A stretch of DNA of 64,000 nucleotides from Desulfosalsimonas propionicica (GCF_013761005.1 NZ_JACDUS010000005.1:62001-126000); one strand, 5' to 3'. Shown: positions 38,180 through 47,656, counted from the stretch's first letter. Notes: a model not told the origin generated them from the sequence alone. Made by a program: numbers and translations.

Positions 38180-38800
38180 GTTGTTTTCCTTTGTTGCGGG
38201 CAGATTCGCCGGTTTTTGTCCAAAAGCCGGTAAAAACCGGAGTTTTTGATATGTATAAAGCTTAACTAACTGAAATAATTTCCTATAATCATAACATCCC
38301 ATCCTGCAACGCAATATTGTTTGGCCCTGAAATTTTACAAAAATTGACGAAAATTAAAGATCGCTTAATGTCCCGCCCCGGGCCGGTTGTCACGGCTTTT
38401 AAAAAAAGAGGCGGGTAAATGTTACAGAATTGCGACAAAATTTTTTCATTTCAGAATTCAGCAATGGCCCGGTAATCCACTGATTGGCAGAAGATTCCGC
38501 TATATATAGAATTGTTCATAACACAGCTGAGCCTTAGATGAAAATGGGGAAAACCGAGTCTCATCGCACTTGATCCCATTGTACCCCTGTATTATAACCA
38601 AGGGCATTCGATGGGAGCCAGATCCCGTCAATTCAATATTTCCCGGCGATTCAAGGCCGTTTGAATACCTGCCAGTCGTATTGATTTACCAAAAGATACG
38701 GTTCTGATGTTTTCGGCTTTTGCACAAGCATAGCATATCCATTGCTTATTGTGACTGTATATTTTGTTCATCCTGTGTGTATGTAAATGGAGAGTGCCTC
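38180..38800. other. Long AT-rich intergenic region upstream of dnaA
   Basis: About 620 bp with no supported gene. It holds a 9-bp inverted repeat CCGGTTTTT/AAAAACCGG (38209-38217 and 38232-38240) in the namZ leader, and AT-rich tracts at 38260-38440. Two 9-mers are one mismatch from a DnaA box (38513-38521 on minus, 38718-38726 on plus). That is too little to call an origin. Confidence 0.45.
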
Positions 38801-40201
38801 ATGAAAACCGTGTGGAAGAATGTTAAAACCGCTATAAAGGACCAGATTTCTCCGAGCCTGTATCGCCTCTGGATTGAGCCGATTCAGTATGTAGAGGCAC
38901 AAGACGACACCATGATTCTGGCCTGCCCCAATTTCTTTATCAAGAAAAGAATCGTGGCCAATTACACGGAGTTGATCAATCATGAACTGAGCCGGAAAAA
39001 CGGCCGGCCGGTTACATTTTCCCTGCAGGTAAACGGTCCGGGCCAGAATCAGGACCAGAATCCGGATCCGCATCATAACGGTGACAATGGTCCGAAATCC
39101 GTTTTTGGCGCAGGCCGGGGCAAAAACCGGGGTCAACAGCTGGCCCTGCCCGGTATTGCCGCTCAGCCCATGAACGGCCGGATACTGCGCAAGGATTATA
39201 CCTTTGATCATTTTGTGGTGGGCCACAATTGTAACCTGGCCTACCAGGCCACCATGGAGCTGGCATCCGGCAAAAGCGCAAACGTCAATGCTGTGTTTCT
39301 TCTGTCGGGCACGGGCATGGGCAAAAGTCATTTGTCCCAGGCCGTGGGACACAAGATTTTGTCGGTTTCCCCGGGGGAGCGCGTCTATTACATGAGTGCC
39401 GAGGATTTTACCAATGAAATGGTGCACGCCATTAAGAGCAACGCATTGGACACCTTCAAGAAACGCTACCGGGACGGCTGTGACGTTTTGCTGCTCGAGG
39501 AAATCCACATGCTTTCGGGCCGCACCCGCACGCAGACGGAGCTGGCCCTGGTACTGGATCACCTGTATGAGTCCGGCAAGAAGCTCATATTTTCAAGCTG
39601 CGCAAGCCCGTCAGAGATTCCCAGAATGAGCGATCATCTTATCTCCCGGCTGGGCCAGAGCATGATGACGGCAATCGACGCCCCGGATTTCAAAACCCGG
39701 CTCCGGATTTTGCGGGCAAAGGCCCGCTGCCGGGGTATTGAACTGCCCGGGCAGGTGGCTGAATACATGGCCGGCGAGCTGGTGGACAACGTGCGGCAGC
39801 TGGAAAATGGCTTGATCGGCGTGGCCTCCCGCAGCTGCCTGATGGGCGATCAAATCGATCTTGATTTGGCCGAGCAGGTGGTCAAAAATATTGTCACCCG
39901 CAAAAAAAGCATTACCATTGATTCCATTTCCCGGCTTGTGAGCCGGGAATTCGGCGTTCCCCTAAAGGACATGATTTCCAGGTCCAGGAAAAAATCCGTG
40001 GTGCGGACCCGGCAGGTGGCCATTTTCCTGGCCCGCAGACATACAAGCCAGCCTTTGCAGTCCATTGGCAGAAAGTTTAACCGGAAGCATGCCACGGTGA
40101 TCCATTCCATCAACTCGGTGGAAAAGGAACTCAAGCTCAAGGGCGAGCTGTTCCGACAGGTGCAGATCATCGAGAAAAAACTGGAGTCCGGAAGCGATTA
40201 A
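38801..40201 (+). CDS. dnaA: DnaA-family replication initiator, divergent
   Basis: 466 residues from ATG 38801 (GGAGAG upstream). Domain I-like N-terminus (ISPSLYRLWIEPIQYVE), an Asn/Gln-rich linker, then AAA+ domain with Walker A GTGMGKSHLSQAVGH and Walker B DVLLLEEIHMLSG, and C-terminal DnaA box-binding domain. Canonical DnaA has DD in Walker B and GRDHTTV in the DNA-binding signature. Here these read EE and NRKHATV, so this may be a diverged paralogue. No dnaN or gyrB follows, unlike typical origins. Confidence 0.88.
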   Translation: MKTVWKNVKTAIKDQISPSLYRLWIEPIQYVEAQDDTMILACPNFFIKKRIVANYTELINHELSRKNGRPVTFSLQVNGPGQNQDQNPDPHHNGDNGPKSVFGAGRGKNRGQQLALPGIAAQPMNGRILRKDYTFDHFVVGHNCNLAYQATMELASGKSANVNAVFLLSGTGMGKSHLSQAVGHKILSVSPGERVYYMSAEDFTNEMVHAIKSNALDTFKKRYRDGCDVLLLEEIHMLSGRTRTQTELALVLDHLYESGKKLIFSSCASPSEIPRMSDHLISRLGQSMMTAIDAPDFKTRLRILRAKARCRGIELPGQVAEYMAGELVDNVRQLENGLIGVASRSCLMGDQIDLDLAEQVVKNIVTRKKSITIDSISRLVSREFGVPLKDMISRSRKKSVVRTRQVAIFLARRHTSQPLQSIGRKFNRKHATVIHSINSVEKELKLKGELFRQVQIIEKKLESGSD

Positions 40202-40280
40202 ACCCATTTCTCCCAAAGTCCATGGCCGGCTCAGCCAGATTCTGGGGCCGGATAACTATTGCCGGCAAAAAGAAGACCGG

Positions 40281-41579
40281 GTGAGCTATGCCTATGATGC
40301 CACCCGCAATGAGCATCTGCCCGAAGCTGTTGCATTTCCGAAAGATTCAGGCCAGGTGGCGGAAATCCTGAAACTGGCCACCGCCCACGGTTTTGCCGTC
40401 ACCCCCCGGGGGGCGGGATCGGGTATGAGCGGCGGGGCCATTGCCGCCAGACAGGGCCTGGTGCTGGTCATGACCCGTTTCAACCGGATTGTTCGTATTG
40501 ATGCAGACAATTTTATCGGGGTGGTCCAGCCCGGGGTGGTGACCGGAGAGTTTCAGCGGGCCGTGGCGGGTCACGGCCTGTTTTACCCCCCGGATCCCTC
40601 AAGTGCGGATTTTTCCACCCTGGGCGGCAATCTGGCGGAATGCGCCGGCGGTCCAAGGGCGGTGAAATACGGTGTGACCCGTGATTACGTGCTGGGCCTG
40701 GAGGTGGTGCTGCCCACCGGCGAGATCATCAAAACAGGGGTGCAAACCGTCAAGGGAGTGGTGGGCTATGACCTGACCCGCCTGATCGTGGGTTCAGAAG
40801 GAACCCTGGGGGTGATCACGGAGATGACCCTGCGCCTGCGGACGCAGCCCCAAACCGTTGAAACCCTGTCTGCCGGGTTTGTGAAAATGGCCGATGCCGC
40901 CCGGGCCGTGGCCGCCATACTGCAAAGCGGCATCGTACCCAGAGCCTTGGAGTACATGGACAAAAACGCCATTTTCTGTGTGAAAAATTATCTGGAAGGC
41001 GGGGTCCCTGAAAACCGCGAGGCCATGCTGCTCATTGAAGCCGACGGCAGCCCCGGACAAACCGTCGAAGCCGTCCAGGGGATTGAAAAGGTGCTGGTCG
41101 AGCACGGAGCCCGTGATGTCCATGTTGCCCGGGACGCGGATGCGGCCGCCGGTCTGTGGCGGGCCCGCAAGGCCATTTCTCCGGCCCTTTACACCTACGG
41201 GCCCCACAAGATCAATGAAGACATCGTGGTGCCCAGAAGCCGGCTGCCGGAAATGGTGGAGAAAATCCGCGAACTGGGGGAAAAAACCGGGCTGACAATG
41301 GTCAGCTTCGGCCATGCAGGTGACGGAAACATTCATTTCAACATCATGCTGGACAAAAACGAGCCAGCCCAGCTACTGTCCGCCCGACAGGCAGTGGATG
41401 AGATCTTTGATTTCACCCTGGCCCTGGGCGGGACCATCTCCGGGGAGCACGGTGTGGGTCTGGCCAAGGCGCCCTATATGCAAAAGGAAATTTCAGATGC
41501 TGCTCTTGGCCTGATGAAGCGGATCAAGGCCGCATTTGATCCTGCCGGAATTTTAAACCCCGGCAAGATGCGGCTTTAA
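40281..41579 (+). CDS. GlcD-like FAD-linked oxidase (glycolate/lactate dehydrogenase family)
   Basis: 432 residues from GTG 40281. FAD-binding PCMH domain: VTPRGAGSGMSGGAI, VVQPGVVTGEFQRAV, YPPDPSSADFSTLGGNLAECAGG. The C-terminal FAD-oxidase domain has SFGHAGDGNIHFNIM and GGTISGEHGVGLAKAPYM. It oxidises 2-hydroxyacids. In-frame codons from 40197 on read IKPISPKVHGRLSQILGPDN, which aligns with the usual GlcD N-terminus but lacks ATG/GTG/TTG, so the true start is uncertain. It follows dnaA directly. Confidence 0.88.
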   Translation: MSYAYDATRNEHLPEAVAFPKDSGQVAEILKLATAHGFAVTPRGAGSGMSGGAIAARQGLVLVMTRFNRIVRIDADNFIGVVQPGVVTGEFQRAVAGHGLFYPPDPSSADFSTLGGNLAECAGGPRAVKYGVTRDYVLGLEVVLPTGEIIKTGVQTVKGVVGYDLTRLIVGSEGTLGVITEMTLRLRTQPQTVETLSAGFVKMADAARAVAAILQSGIVPRALEYMDKNAIFCVKNYLEGGVPENREAMLLIEADGSPGQTVEAVQGIEKVLVEHGARDVHVARDADAAAGLWRARKAISPALYTYGPHKINEDIVVPRSRLPEMVEKIRELGEKTGLTMVSFGHAGDGNIHFNIMLDKNEPAQLLSARQAVDEIFDFTLALGGTISGEHGVGLAKAPYMQKEISDAALGLMKRIKAAFDPAGILNPGKMRL

Positions 41580-41582
41580 GCG

Positions 41583-41762
41583 TTACTGGATGTTGGTGGT
41601 GGCCTCGTAGGAATTCATCAGATCCTCGAGTTGTTCAATGCGCATTTGCTGGGACTGCTCCACTGCGCAGCGCAGGCGCAGGGCGCAGTATTTGCGGCAA
41701 ATGCGCGCCTGGATGTCAAACCTGCCGTAGCATTCCACTGTGTCTTCGTATTCGTCGCTCAA
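41583..41762 (-). CDS. Small cysteine-containing protein (59 aa)
   Basis: TTG start at 41762 with AAAGGAG 6 nt upstream and stop TAA at 41583-41585. The product has four cysteines in a cluster (VECYGRFDIQARICRKYCAL and LRCAVEQS), suggesting a metal site, and a helical C-terminus (MRIEQLEDLMNSYEATTNIQ). It fits the gap between the GlcD-like gene and suhB and lies 36 bp upstream of nothing else on its strand. Family unknown. Confidence 0.6.
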   Translation of the reverse strand: MSDEYEDTVECYGRFDIQARICRKYCALRLRCAVEQSQQMRIEQLEDLMNSYEATTNIQ

Positions 41763-41798
41763 GTAAAACTCCTTTATGGCATCTCTTTTTTATCGGGT

Positions 41799-42575
41799 TT
41801 ACGTTAACAATGAACGCAAATCTTCGTGAATATGGCCATTTGTGGCCAGAAGTTCCTTTTTGTCGATATCATAGGCCGTTCCTGAAAAGTCCGTAACCCG
41901 GGCACCGGCTTCCCGGGCGATAAGGGTTCCGGCGGCCGTGTCCCAGGGCTTTAATCCCTGCTCCCAGAAGCCCTCAAACCTTCCGCAGGCCACAAAGCAC
42001 AGGTCCAGTGCCGCTGATCCGAGCCTTCGCACGCCAATGGCGGCCGAAAGGCATCTGGCAAATTTATCCATGTACGGTCCGGGGTTTTCCTTGATGTCAT
42101 AGGGAAAACCCGTCACCAAAAGACTCTCGGAAACCTGGCGGCAGTCTGAAACGCTTATGGCCCGGCCGTTTAATTGTGCGCCTTGACCCTGCACGGCCGT
42201 AAACAATTCTCCGGTCATAGGGTTTAATACCACCCCGGCCCTGAGCTGTCCGTTTTCGGCAAATGCAATGGAAACAGAGAAAACCGGCACCTGGTGGGCA
42301 AAATTGGTGGTACCGTCCAAGGGGTCAATGATCCAGGTATGGCCGTCAGTGCCAGTGTTTTGGGCACTGCTTTCCTCCGCCAGGATTTTGTGATCGGCAA
42401 AACGGCTTTGGATGCTTTTTATGATCTGTTTTTCAGAGGCAATGTCTGCGGCCGTAACCAGATCTTTGGGACCTTTCTTGCTGACCTCTCCGAAATTGCC
42501 CAGATGGCTGCGCAGGATCTCTCCGCTTTTGTAGGCCGCCCCCACAGCCGTATTTTTAATCAGGTTCAAATCCAT
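41799..42575 (-). CDS. suhB: Inositol monophosphatase family protein (SuhB-like)
   Basis: 258 residues. Metal and catalytic motifs: the acidic LVTAADIASEKQI, ILAEESSAQNTG, WIIDPLDGTTNFAHQVPVFS and LKPWDTAAGTLIAREAGA. It hydrolyses inositol monophosphate or related sugar phosphates; SuhB can also act in rRNA transcription. The symbol is by family resemblance. It lies 12 bp after hflX on the same strand. Confidence 0.9.
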   Translation of the reverse strand: MDLNLIKNTAVGAAYKSGEILRSHLGNFGEVSKKGPKDLVTAADIASEKQIIKSIQSRFADHKILAEESSAQNTGTDGHTWIIDPLDGTTNFAHQVPVFSVSIAFAENGQLRAGVVLNPMTGELFTAVQGQGAQLNGRAISVSDCRQVSESLLVTGFPYDIKENPGPYMDKFARCLSAAIGVRRLGSAALDLCFVACGRFEGFWEQGLKPWDTAAGTLIAREAGARVTDFSGTAYDIDKKELLATNGHIHEDLRSLLT

Positions 42576-42587
42576 AAAGAATCCATA

Positions 42588-44297
42588 TTAAAGCACCCGG
42601 CCGGTATCCGTCAACAGGGGATTTATTTCCATGGCCGCTTCATCCGACGGCCACGAAAAATCTGGTCCTGGCGCCTCTCCGGCAATGACCTGCTCCATTT
42701 TTTCAATGAGCGGGTGCAGGGTTTGGGCCTTTGTTGCGGTAATGGCAATGCCGTTGGTTTTTGCTGCAAGCACCTCCATGGTGCCGGCATCCACCCGGTC
42801 CTGCTTGTTTAAAACATTGAGCACCGGGATCCGGTCCAGGCCAAGGTCCTGAAGGATGCCGTGCACGGATTGCATCTGCCGGAGGCAGTCGGGATTGGAT
42901 GCATCAATAACGTGCAACAGCAGATCCGCGTTTTCCAGTTCCTCCAGTGTGGCCCGGAAGGCCACGCGCAGTTCTTTTGGCAGATCCTGGATAAAGCCCA
43001 CCGTGTCCGTGATGATCACCTCGGTGTCTTTGGGAAATTTCAGCCGTCGGCTTGACGGATCCAGGGTGGCAAAAAGCCGGCTTTCCGCCAGCACCTGGCT
43101 GTGGGTCAGGGTGTTGAGCAGGGTGGATTTGCCTGCGTTGGTATAACCGATAATGGAAATCACCGGCAGGCCCCGCTTGGCACGCCGGGCTTTTTGCTGC
43201 TTGCGCTGCTTTTTCACGTTTCCCAGGGCCTTTTCCAGCCGGGTGATCCGGTCCCGGACCCGGCGCCGGTTGATTTCCAGTTTGGTCTCCCCCGGTCCCC
43301 GGCCGCCGATGCCGCCGGTCAGCCGGCTCATGGCCGTGTTTTTAAACACCAGCCTTGGCAGCAGGTATTTGAGCTGGGCCAGTTCCACCTGGATCTTTCC
43401 TTCCCTGGACTGGGCCCGCTGGGCGAAAATGTCCAGGATGAGCTGTGTGCGGTCCAGGACGCGAAATTCGATCTGGTCGGTGATCGAGCGCATCTGGGAT
43501 GGATTTAACTCCTGGTCGAAAACAATTAAGGTGGCCCCGGTCTGCATGGCGTGGATGGTCAGTTCCTCGAGCTTTCCGGTACCCATCAGAAACCTGGGAT
43601 TGATCTTTTTGCGGTGCTGTACAATGGTGTCTAACACCTCGATTCCGCTGGAGCGGGCAAGTTCGCGCAGTTCTGTCAAAGACGCCTGTGCCCGGGCCCG
43701 GGATGCGGTGGTGACGCTGACCAGAACCGCCCGTTCCTTTCCTTCCGTGACCTCGCGGGTGGCCTGGTGCTGGGACAGTTCGTCCTCGATCGCGCGGATC
43801 ATTCCCGCACAGTCGACCTGCGGATCCATGGGATCGACCGGATCCAGGATCCGGTGAGGCTGGCTGGCCTCAGAAGACGGAAGAATATGGGCGATATGCA
43901 TCTGCTCCGGCTTTCCCTCACGCGTTGCCGTGATTGCCGCCATCATGTCCAGCCGCAGAAGTGTCAGGTCCGTGAGGTCGTCGCGGGTCAGGGTTTCATC
44001 ATTTAGGTGTGTGTGGATGCAGCGCAGCCCCTTGAGCCGTCCCGGAGGGGTTCGGTATTCGCTGGTATCCGGCAGCAGGATTTTCTGGTTGTCGCCCACG
44101 ATCACCCGGGCGATTTTTCCGGAACGTGCCACCAGCAGCCCGATCTGGCGGCGGGTTTCAGCGCTGATGCTGCAGATTTCCCCGGCAAGCTCCGGGGAAA
44201 TGACCGATTCCGGCGGGATTCGGTGGTTGTACAGATTTTCAATCCGCCGGACTGCGCCGGCCTTGAGTCCGCCGGTATTGCCTGAAATGTTTTTCAT
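42588..44297 (-). CDS. hflX: Ribosome-associated GTPase HflX
   Basis: 569 residues, longer than the common about 430. The extra length is an N-terminal domain of about 190 residues (residues 1-185) before the HflX subdomain (RAVLVSVTTASRARAQASLT, FNPSQMRS-like LNPSQMRSITDQIEFRVLDR). The GTPase domain has GYTNAGKSTLLNTLT, DTVGFIQDLP and LNKQD. HflX rescues stalled ribosomes by splitting the subunits. Long HflX forms with this N-terminal region are known in deltaproteobacteria and clostridia. Confidence 0.94.
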   Translation of the reverse strand: MKNISGNTGGLKAGAVRRIENLYNHRIPPESVISPELAGEICSISAETRRQIGLLVARSGKIARVIVGDNQKILLPDTSEYRTPPGRLKGLRCIHTHLNDETLTRDDLTDLTLLRLDMMAAITATREGKPEQMHIAHILPSSEASQPHRILDPVDPMDPQVDCAGMIRAIEDELSQHQATREVTEGKERAVLVSVTTASRARAQASLTELRELARSSGIEVLDTIVQHRKKINPRFLMGTGKLEELTIHAMQTGATLIVFDQELNPSQMRSITDQIEFRVLDRTQLILDIFAQRAQSREGKIQVELAQLKYLLPRLVFKNTAMSRLTGGIGGRGPGETKLEINRRRVRDRITRLEKALGNVKKQRKQQKARRAKRGLPVISIIGYTNAGKSTLLNTLTHSQVLAESRLFATLDPSSRRLKFPKDTEVIITDTVGFIQDLPKELRVAFRATLEELENADLLLHVIDASNPDCLRQMQSVHGILQDLGLDRIPVLNVLNKQDRVDAGTMEVLAAKTNGIAITATKAQTLHPLIEKMEQVIAGEAPGPDFSWPSDEAAMEINPLLTDTGRVL

Positions 44298-44345
44298 TCG
44301 CTTAACAGTTGCCGCTCCCTTTTATTTAAAGCTCGCATTGCCGAC

Positions 44346-45716
44346 TTACGTCCCTTCCAATTCTGGTGCGTATTGTCCGTAGGCCAGGTTTTCAAACCGG
44401 GTGTATTCGCCCTTGAACACCAGCGGACACATGCCCGTGGCCCCGTTTCTCTGCTTGGCCAGGTGAATTTCGGCAATGTTTTTGTTGGGATTGTTTTCGT
44501 CCGGGTTATAGACATCATCCCTGTATATAAATATAACCAGATCCGCGTCTTGTTCAAGGGCCCCGGACTCGCGAAGGTCGGAAAGCTGGGGGCGCTTGTC
44601 GCTGCGATCCTCCAGGCGGCGATTGAGCTGGGACAGGGCAAGAATGGGAATGTTTAATTCCTTGGCCAGACCCTTGAGGGTTCTCGACATTTCCGAAATT
44701 TCCAGTTCCCGGCGCTCGAAGTTTTTCCGCGGCCGCATGAGCTGCAGGTAATCGATGATGATCATGCCCACGCCCTTTTCCCGCTTCAGGCGGCGGGTTT
44801 TGGTTTTGATATCAAGGGATGTCAGATCCGGGGAATCATCGATATAAATGGGCGCAGATGAGAGCACGCCTGCCGCGTTGGTCAGGCTGTACCAGTCGTC
44901 ATCATTGAAAAACCCGTCGCGCACCCGGGAGGAGTCAATGCGGGCCTCGGCGCACAAAAGCCGCATGGAAAGCTGTTCCTTTGACATTTCCAGAGAAAAC
45001 ATGGCAACCGGGGTATCGGCCTCCACAGCCGCATACCGGGCCATGTTCAGGGCCAGGGCGGTTTTTCCCATGCCCGGGCGGGCGGCCATGATGATCAGGT
45101 CCGAAGCCTGGAAACCCGATGTCATCTGGTCGAGTTTTTGAAATCCCGTGGGCACCCCGCTGATCAGCGACTTGTTTCCCTGCCGGGCCTCCAATGCATC
45201 GATGTTGGATTCAATGATTTTGCTGATGGGATAAAAATTTTGCTTCTGCTTTTTATCGGCAATATCAAACAGGGCCCCTTCAGCGTAATCAATGACATCG
45301 TCGGTGCTGCCTGACTCGCTGTAGCATTTTTCAACAATATCGCTTGCCGTGCGGATCAAATGACGCAGTACCGCACGGTCCTGGATAATCTGGGCGTAGT
45401 GCTTGGCATTGGCCGGCACAGGCGCGGTATCCACGATTTTGGCCAGGTAGGCGGCTCCGCCGATGGATTCGAGCTCGTTGGAGCGCCTCAGATGTTCGGC
45501 CAGGGTAACCAGGTCCACGGGCTGGTCTTCGGCAAACAGTTCGGTGATAGCGGAGAAAATTTTTTGGTGCGCGCTTTTGTAAAAAGCTTCGGGTCTGAGG
45601 ATATCAAGGATGTCGAGCAGGATGTTGTTATCCAGCAGGGCAGCGCTGATAATGGATTCCTCAGCCTCGAGGCTCTGGGGCGGAAGCTTTTGAAGCGACG
45701 GATCTTTGCTGCTCAT
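44346..45716 (-). CDS. dnaB: Replicative DNA helicase DnaB
   Basis: 456 residues from ATG 45716. N-terminal LPPQSLEAEESIISAALLDN and DnaB_C RecA-like core: Walker A ARPGMGKTALALNMA, Walker B MIIIDYLQLMRP, and LNRRLEDRSDKRPQLSDLRE. It unwinds DNA ahead of the fork. It closes the rpsF-rpsR-DUF2232-rplI-dnaB block, but a strong hairpin lies between rplI and dnaB. Confidence 0.97.
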   Translation of the reverse strand: MSSKDPSLQKLPPQSLEAEESIISAALLDNNILLDILDILRPEAFYKSAHQKIFSAITELFAEDQPVDLVTLAEHLRRSNELESIGGAAYLAKIVDTAPVPANAKHYAQIIQDRAVLRHLIRTASDIVEKCYSESGSTDDVIDYAEGALFDIADKKQKQNFYPISKIIESNIDALEARQGNKSLISGVPTGFQKLDQMTSGFQASDLIIMAARPGMGKTALALNMARYAAVEADTPVAMFSLEMSKEQLSMRLLCAEARIDSSRVRDGFFNDDDWYSLTNAAGVLSSAPIYIDDSPDLTSLDIKTKTRRLKREKGVGMIIIDYLQLMRPRKNFERRELEISEMSRTLKGLAKELNIPILALSQLNRRLEDRSDKRPQLSDLRESGALEQDADLVIFIYRDDVYNPDENNPNKNIAEIHLAKQRNGATGMCPLVFKGEYTRFENLAYGQYAPELEGT

Positions 45717-45772
45717 GGTACGGCCCGGGATATACAGCCGGGAAATCAAGCCGGTCCCGGCAGGTGTGAATC

Positions 45773-45810
45773 AAAAAACAAACCGCTGAACACCGCCGCG
45801 GTTTGTTTTT
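45773..45810 (-). terminator. Terminator between rplI and dnaB
   Basis: AAACAAACCGC (45776-45786) pairs with GCGGTTTGTTT (45798-45808). On the minus strand it ends in a six-T run, so the ribosomal operon may stop here and dnaB may need read-through or its own promoter. Confidence 0.75.
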
Positions 45811-45875
45811 AAGGCGGATCCGCCCGGGCAGGGCAGGGCAGATCCGCTTCAAACACGTATGAAACGACCCGAGTC

Positions 45876-46322
45876 TCAGGATTCGGGCACGACCTCCACG
45901 GTGATTTCCGGTTCAACATCCCGGTAGACGCGCACCGGGACCTGGTAGGTACCCAGGGTTTTGATGGGGTCGGCCAGGAGGATGGAGCGTTTTTCCACTT
46001 CAATTCCTTTTTGCTCCAGGGCTTCGGCAATGTCGCGCACGGCAACCGATCCGTACAGGCGGTCTTCATCCGCCACCTTGGCCGGAATTTGAACGGTGAT
46101 GCCTTCAAGGCGGGCGGCCATTTCCTCAGCAAGCTTGCGTTCCTTGGCAAGCTGAAGCTCGATTTTGGCCCGCTCCTGCTCCATTTTTTTGCGGTTTTCT
46201 TTGGTGGCCTGCACAGCCTTGCCCTGGGGAATCAGATAGTTGCGGGCATAGCCGGCTTTTACATCCGCCTCTGAGCCGATAATGCCCAGAGATTCGATGG
46301 TTTCTTTTAATATGACTTTCAT
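45876..46322 (-). CDS. rplI: 50S ribosomal protein bL9
   Basis: 148 residues from ATG 46322, preceded by GGAGGACAAGAG. The N-terminal signature MKVILKETIESLGIIGSEAD and VKAGYARNYLIPQGKA are typical of L9. The long connecting helix (MEQERAKIELQLAKERKLAE) and the C-terminal lobe (LYGSVAVRDIAEAL) follow. Confidence 0.97.
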   Translation of the reverse strand: MKVILKETIESLGIIGSEADVKAGYARNYLIPQGKAVQATKENRKKMEQERAKIELQLAKERKLAEEMAARLEGITVQIPAKVADEDRLYGSVAVRDIAEALEQKGIEVEKRSILLADPIKTLGTYQVPVRVYRDVEPEITVEVVPES

Positions 46323-46382
46323 CTCTTGTCCTCCGATGGTGCACGTAAGTTGCATATTTTTTAGCTCGTGGGATCCGTCTAT

Positions 46383-47342
46383 TTATGACGGATCCGGATG
46401 ATCACCGGGAGCTGCGTTTATTTTTCGAAAATCCGCCCAGGTGTCGAAAAATCCCAGGCCGATCACCATCAGGGCCAGTGCCTGCTGGATGGCGATTAAC
46501 ACGTATATGAGCACCCGCAGAAACAGGGGCATCTGTTTTTGCTCAAAATACCATGAGATCACGGCAATGCCTTGAAACAGGTAAATGAGCATCAGCAGAA
46601 TCAATGCATTGGCACCCATAAAGGCCAGGGGGCCGCTTGCCACCCAGAGCAGCAGCGCCGATGCAATCACCGCCCAAACCAGTGCGTCCGGGGCTTTCCA
46701 CAGATTGAGCCGGCCAAAGCCCGGTTCGGGCAATTGCCTGGCCCTGAGTGCGGCCCTGGCGATCAGCAGGTTGGCCCAGCCGGCAAAAATCAGGCCCGAG
46801 GCTGTCAGGGCCGGCAGAATGCCCATGATCACATAATGAATCCGGTCCATGGACTCGGTGAGCACCCGGATGCTGGATTCGGGCATTTCCATTGTCTCGT
46901 ATGCCGCGGCTGTCAGCTCCAGGTTTCTTCGGACATATTCCGAAATCATTTCCAGGGGCCCGGATGCGGAAAAGCTGCCGATAAACAGCAGCGCGGCCAG
47001 CCCTGCGGTCCAAATCAGGGCGCCTGGGTAGCCGATGGTTTTTTCAACGCTTAAATTCTGCACCAGGGCCTCGGCCATGGTAAATCCCAGGCCGATCATG
47101 CACAAAATCAGCCACAGGTCCACCACATGACCCGGCCCGGAGACCTGAATGACAACCACGGCAAGCATTGCCATGATCCCGGCGCTTTTGCGGCCCAGCT
47201 TGAGCCGGTACAGAAGCATGGGCAGGGGCAGTAGCAGAAAACAGGCAAATCCCAGGATGGGAAAATACAGTGCCACAGCCCCGAACAAGGCCAGAATGCC
47301 GGTGCCCGCCAGAATATCGCGTGGATTATATGTTGTCATCAT
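46383..47342 (-). CDS. DUF2232/YybS-like multi-pass membrane protein
   Basis: 319 residues with about eight hydrophobic helices (for example GILALFGAVALYFPILGFAC and LIWTAGLAALLFIGSF). It sits between rpsR and rplI, the usual place of DUF2232 proteins in firmicutes and deltaproteobacteria. The molecular role is unknown. Confidence 0.85.
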   Translation of the reverse strand: MMTTYNPRDILAGTGILALFGAVALYFPILGFACFLLLPLPMLLYRLKLGRKSAGIMAMLAVVVIQVSGPGHVVDLWLILCMIGLGFTMAEALVQNLSVEKTIGYPGALIWTAGLAALLFIGSFSASGPLEMISEYVRRNLELTAAAYETMEMPESSIRVLTESMDRIHYVIMGILPALTASGLIFAGWANLLIARAALRARQLPEPGFGRLNLWKAPDALVWAVIASALLLWVASGPLAFMGANALILLMLIYLFQGIAVISWYFEQKQMPLFLRVLIYVLIAIQQALALMVIGLGFFDTWADFRKINAAPGDHPDPS

Positions 47343-47405
47343 GGATCCGGGGTGGTTTTGCCCCTTCCGTGATTTTTGCGAATATGGGCGCCTGCGGACT
47401 GCCGC

Positions 47406-47651
47406 TTACAGGTCTGATGTGCCCACGTACGGAAGCAGGGCGATTTTGCGGGCCCGCTTGATGGCAGTGGCCAAATGCCGCTGATGCTTGGCGCATGTTC
47501 CGGAAATCCGGCGGGGGATGATTTTGCCCCGCTCAGTGATAAAATATTTGAGCATTCCCGGATCTTTATAATCGATTGCCAGTTTGCTGTCAGCACAGAA
47601 ACGGCAGACTTTGCGGCGATGGAAAAATCGTCTTTTGTTCATTACAGCCAT
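47406..47651 (-). CDS. rpsR: 30S ribosomal protein bS18
   Basis: 81 residues. [20 protein letters not shown], then [20 protein letters not shown], the S18 signature. It keeps the zinc-type cysteines (CRFC and one in GTCAKH). AAGGAG precedes ATG 47651. It begins 5 bp after rpsF ends. Confidence 0.97.
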   Translation of the reverse strand: MAVMNKRRFFHRRKVCRFCADSKLAIDYKDPGMLKYFITERGKIIPRRISGTCAKHQRHLATAIKRARKIALLPYVGTSDL

Positions 47652-47656
47652 TGGAT

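Noticed and set aside
38488-38505. Sigma-54 promoter (TGGCAG...GC) upstream of dnaA
   Set aside because: The spacing between GG and GC is 11 instead of 10 bases, and flanking matches are poor.
38180-38800. Chromosomal origin oriC
   Set aside because: Only two isolated DnaA-box-like 9-mers with one mismatch each, no AT-rich 13-mers, and no dnaN or gyrB next door.
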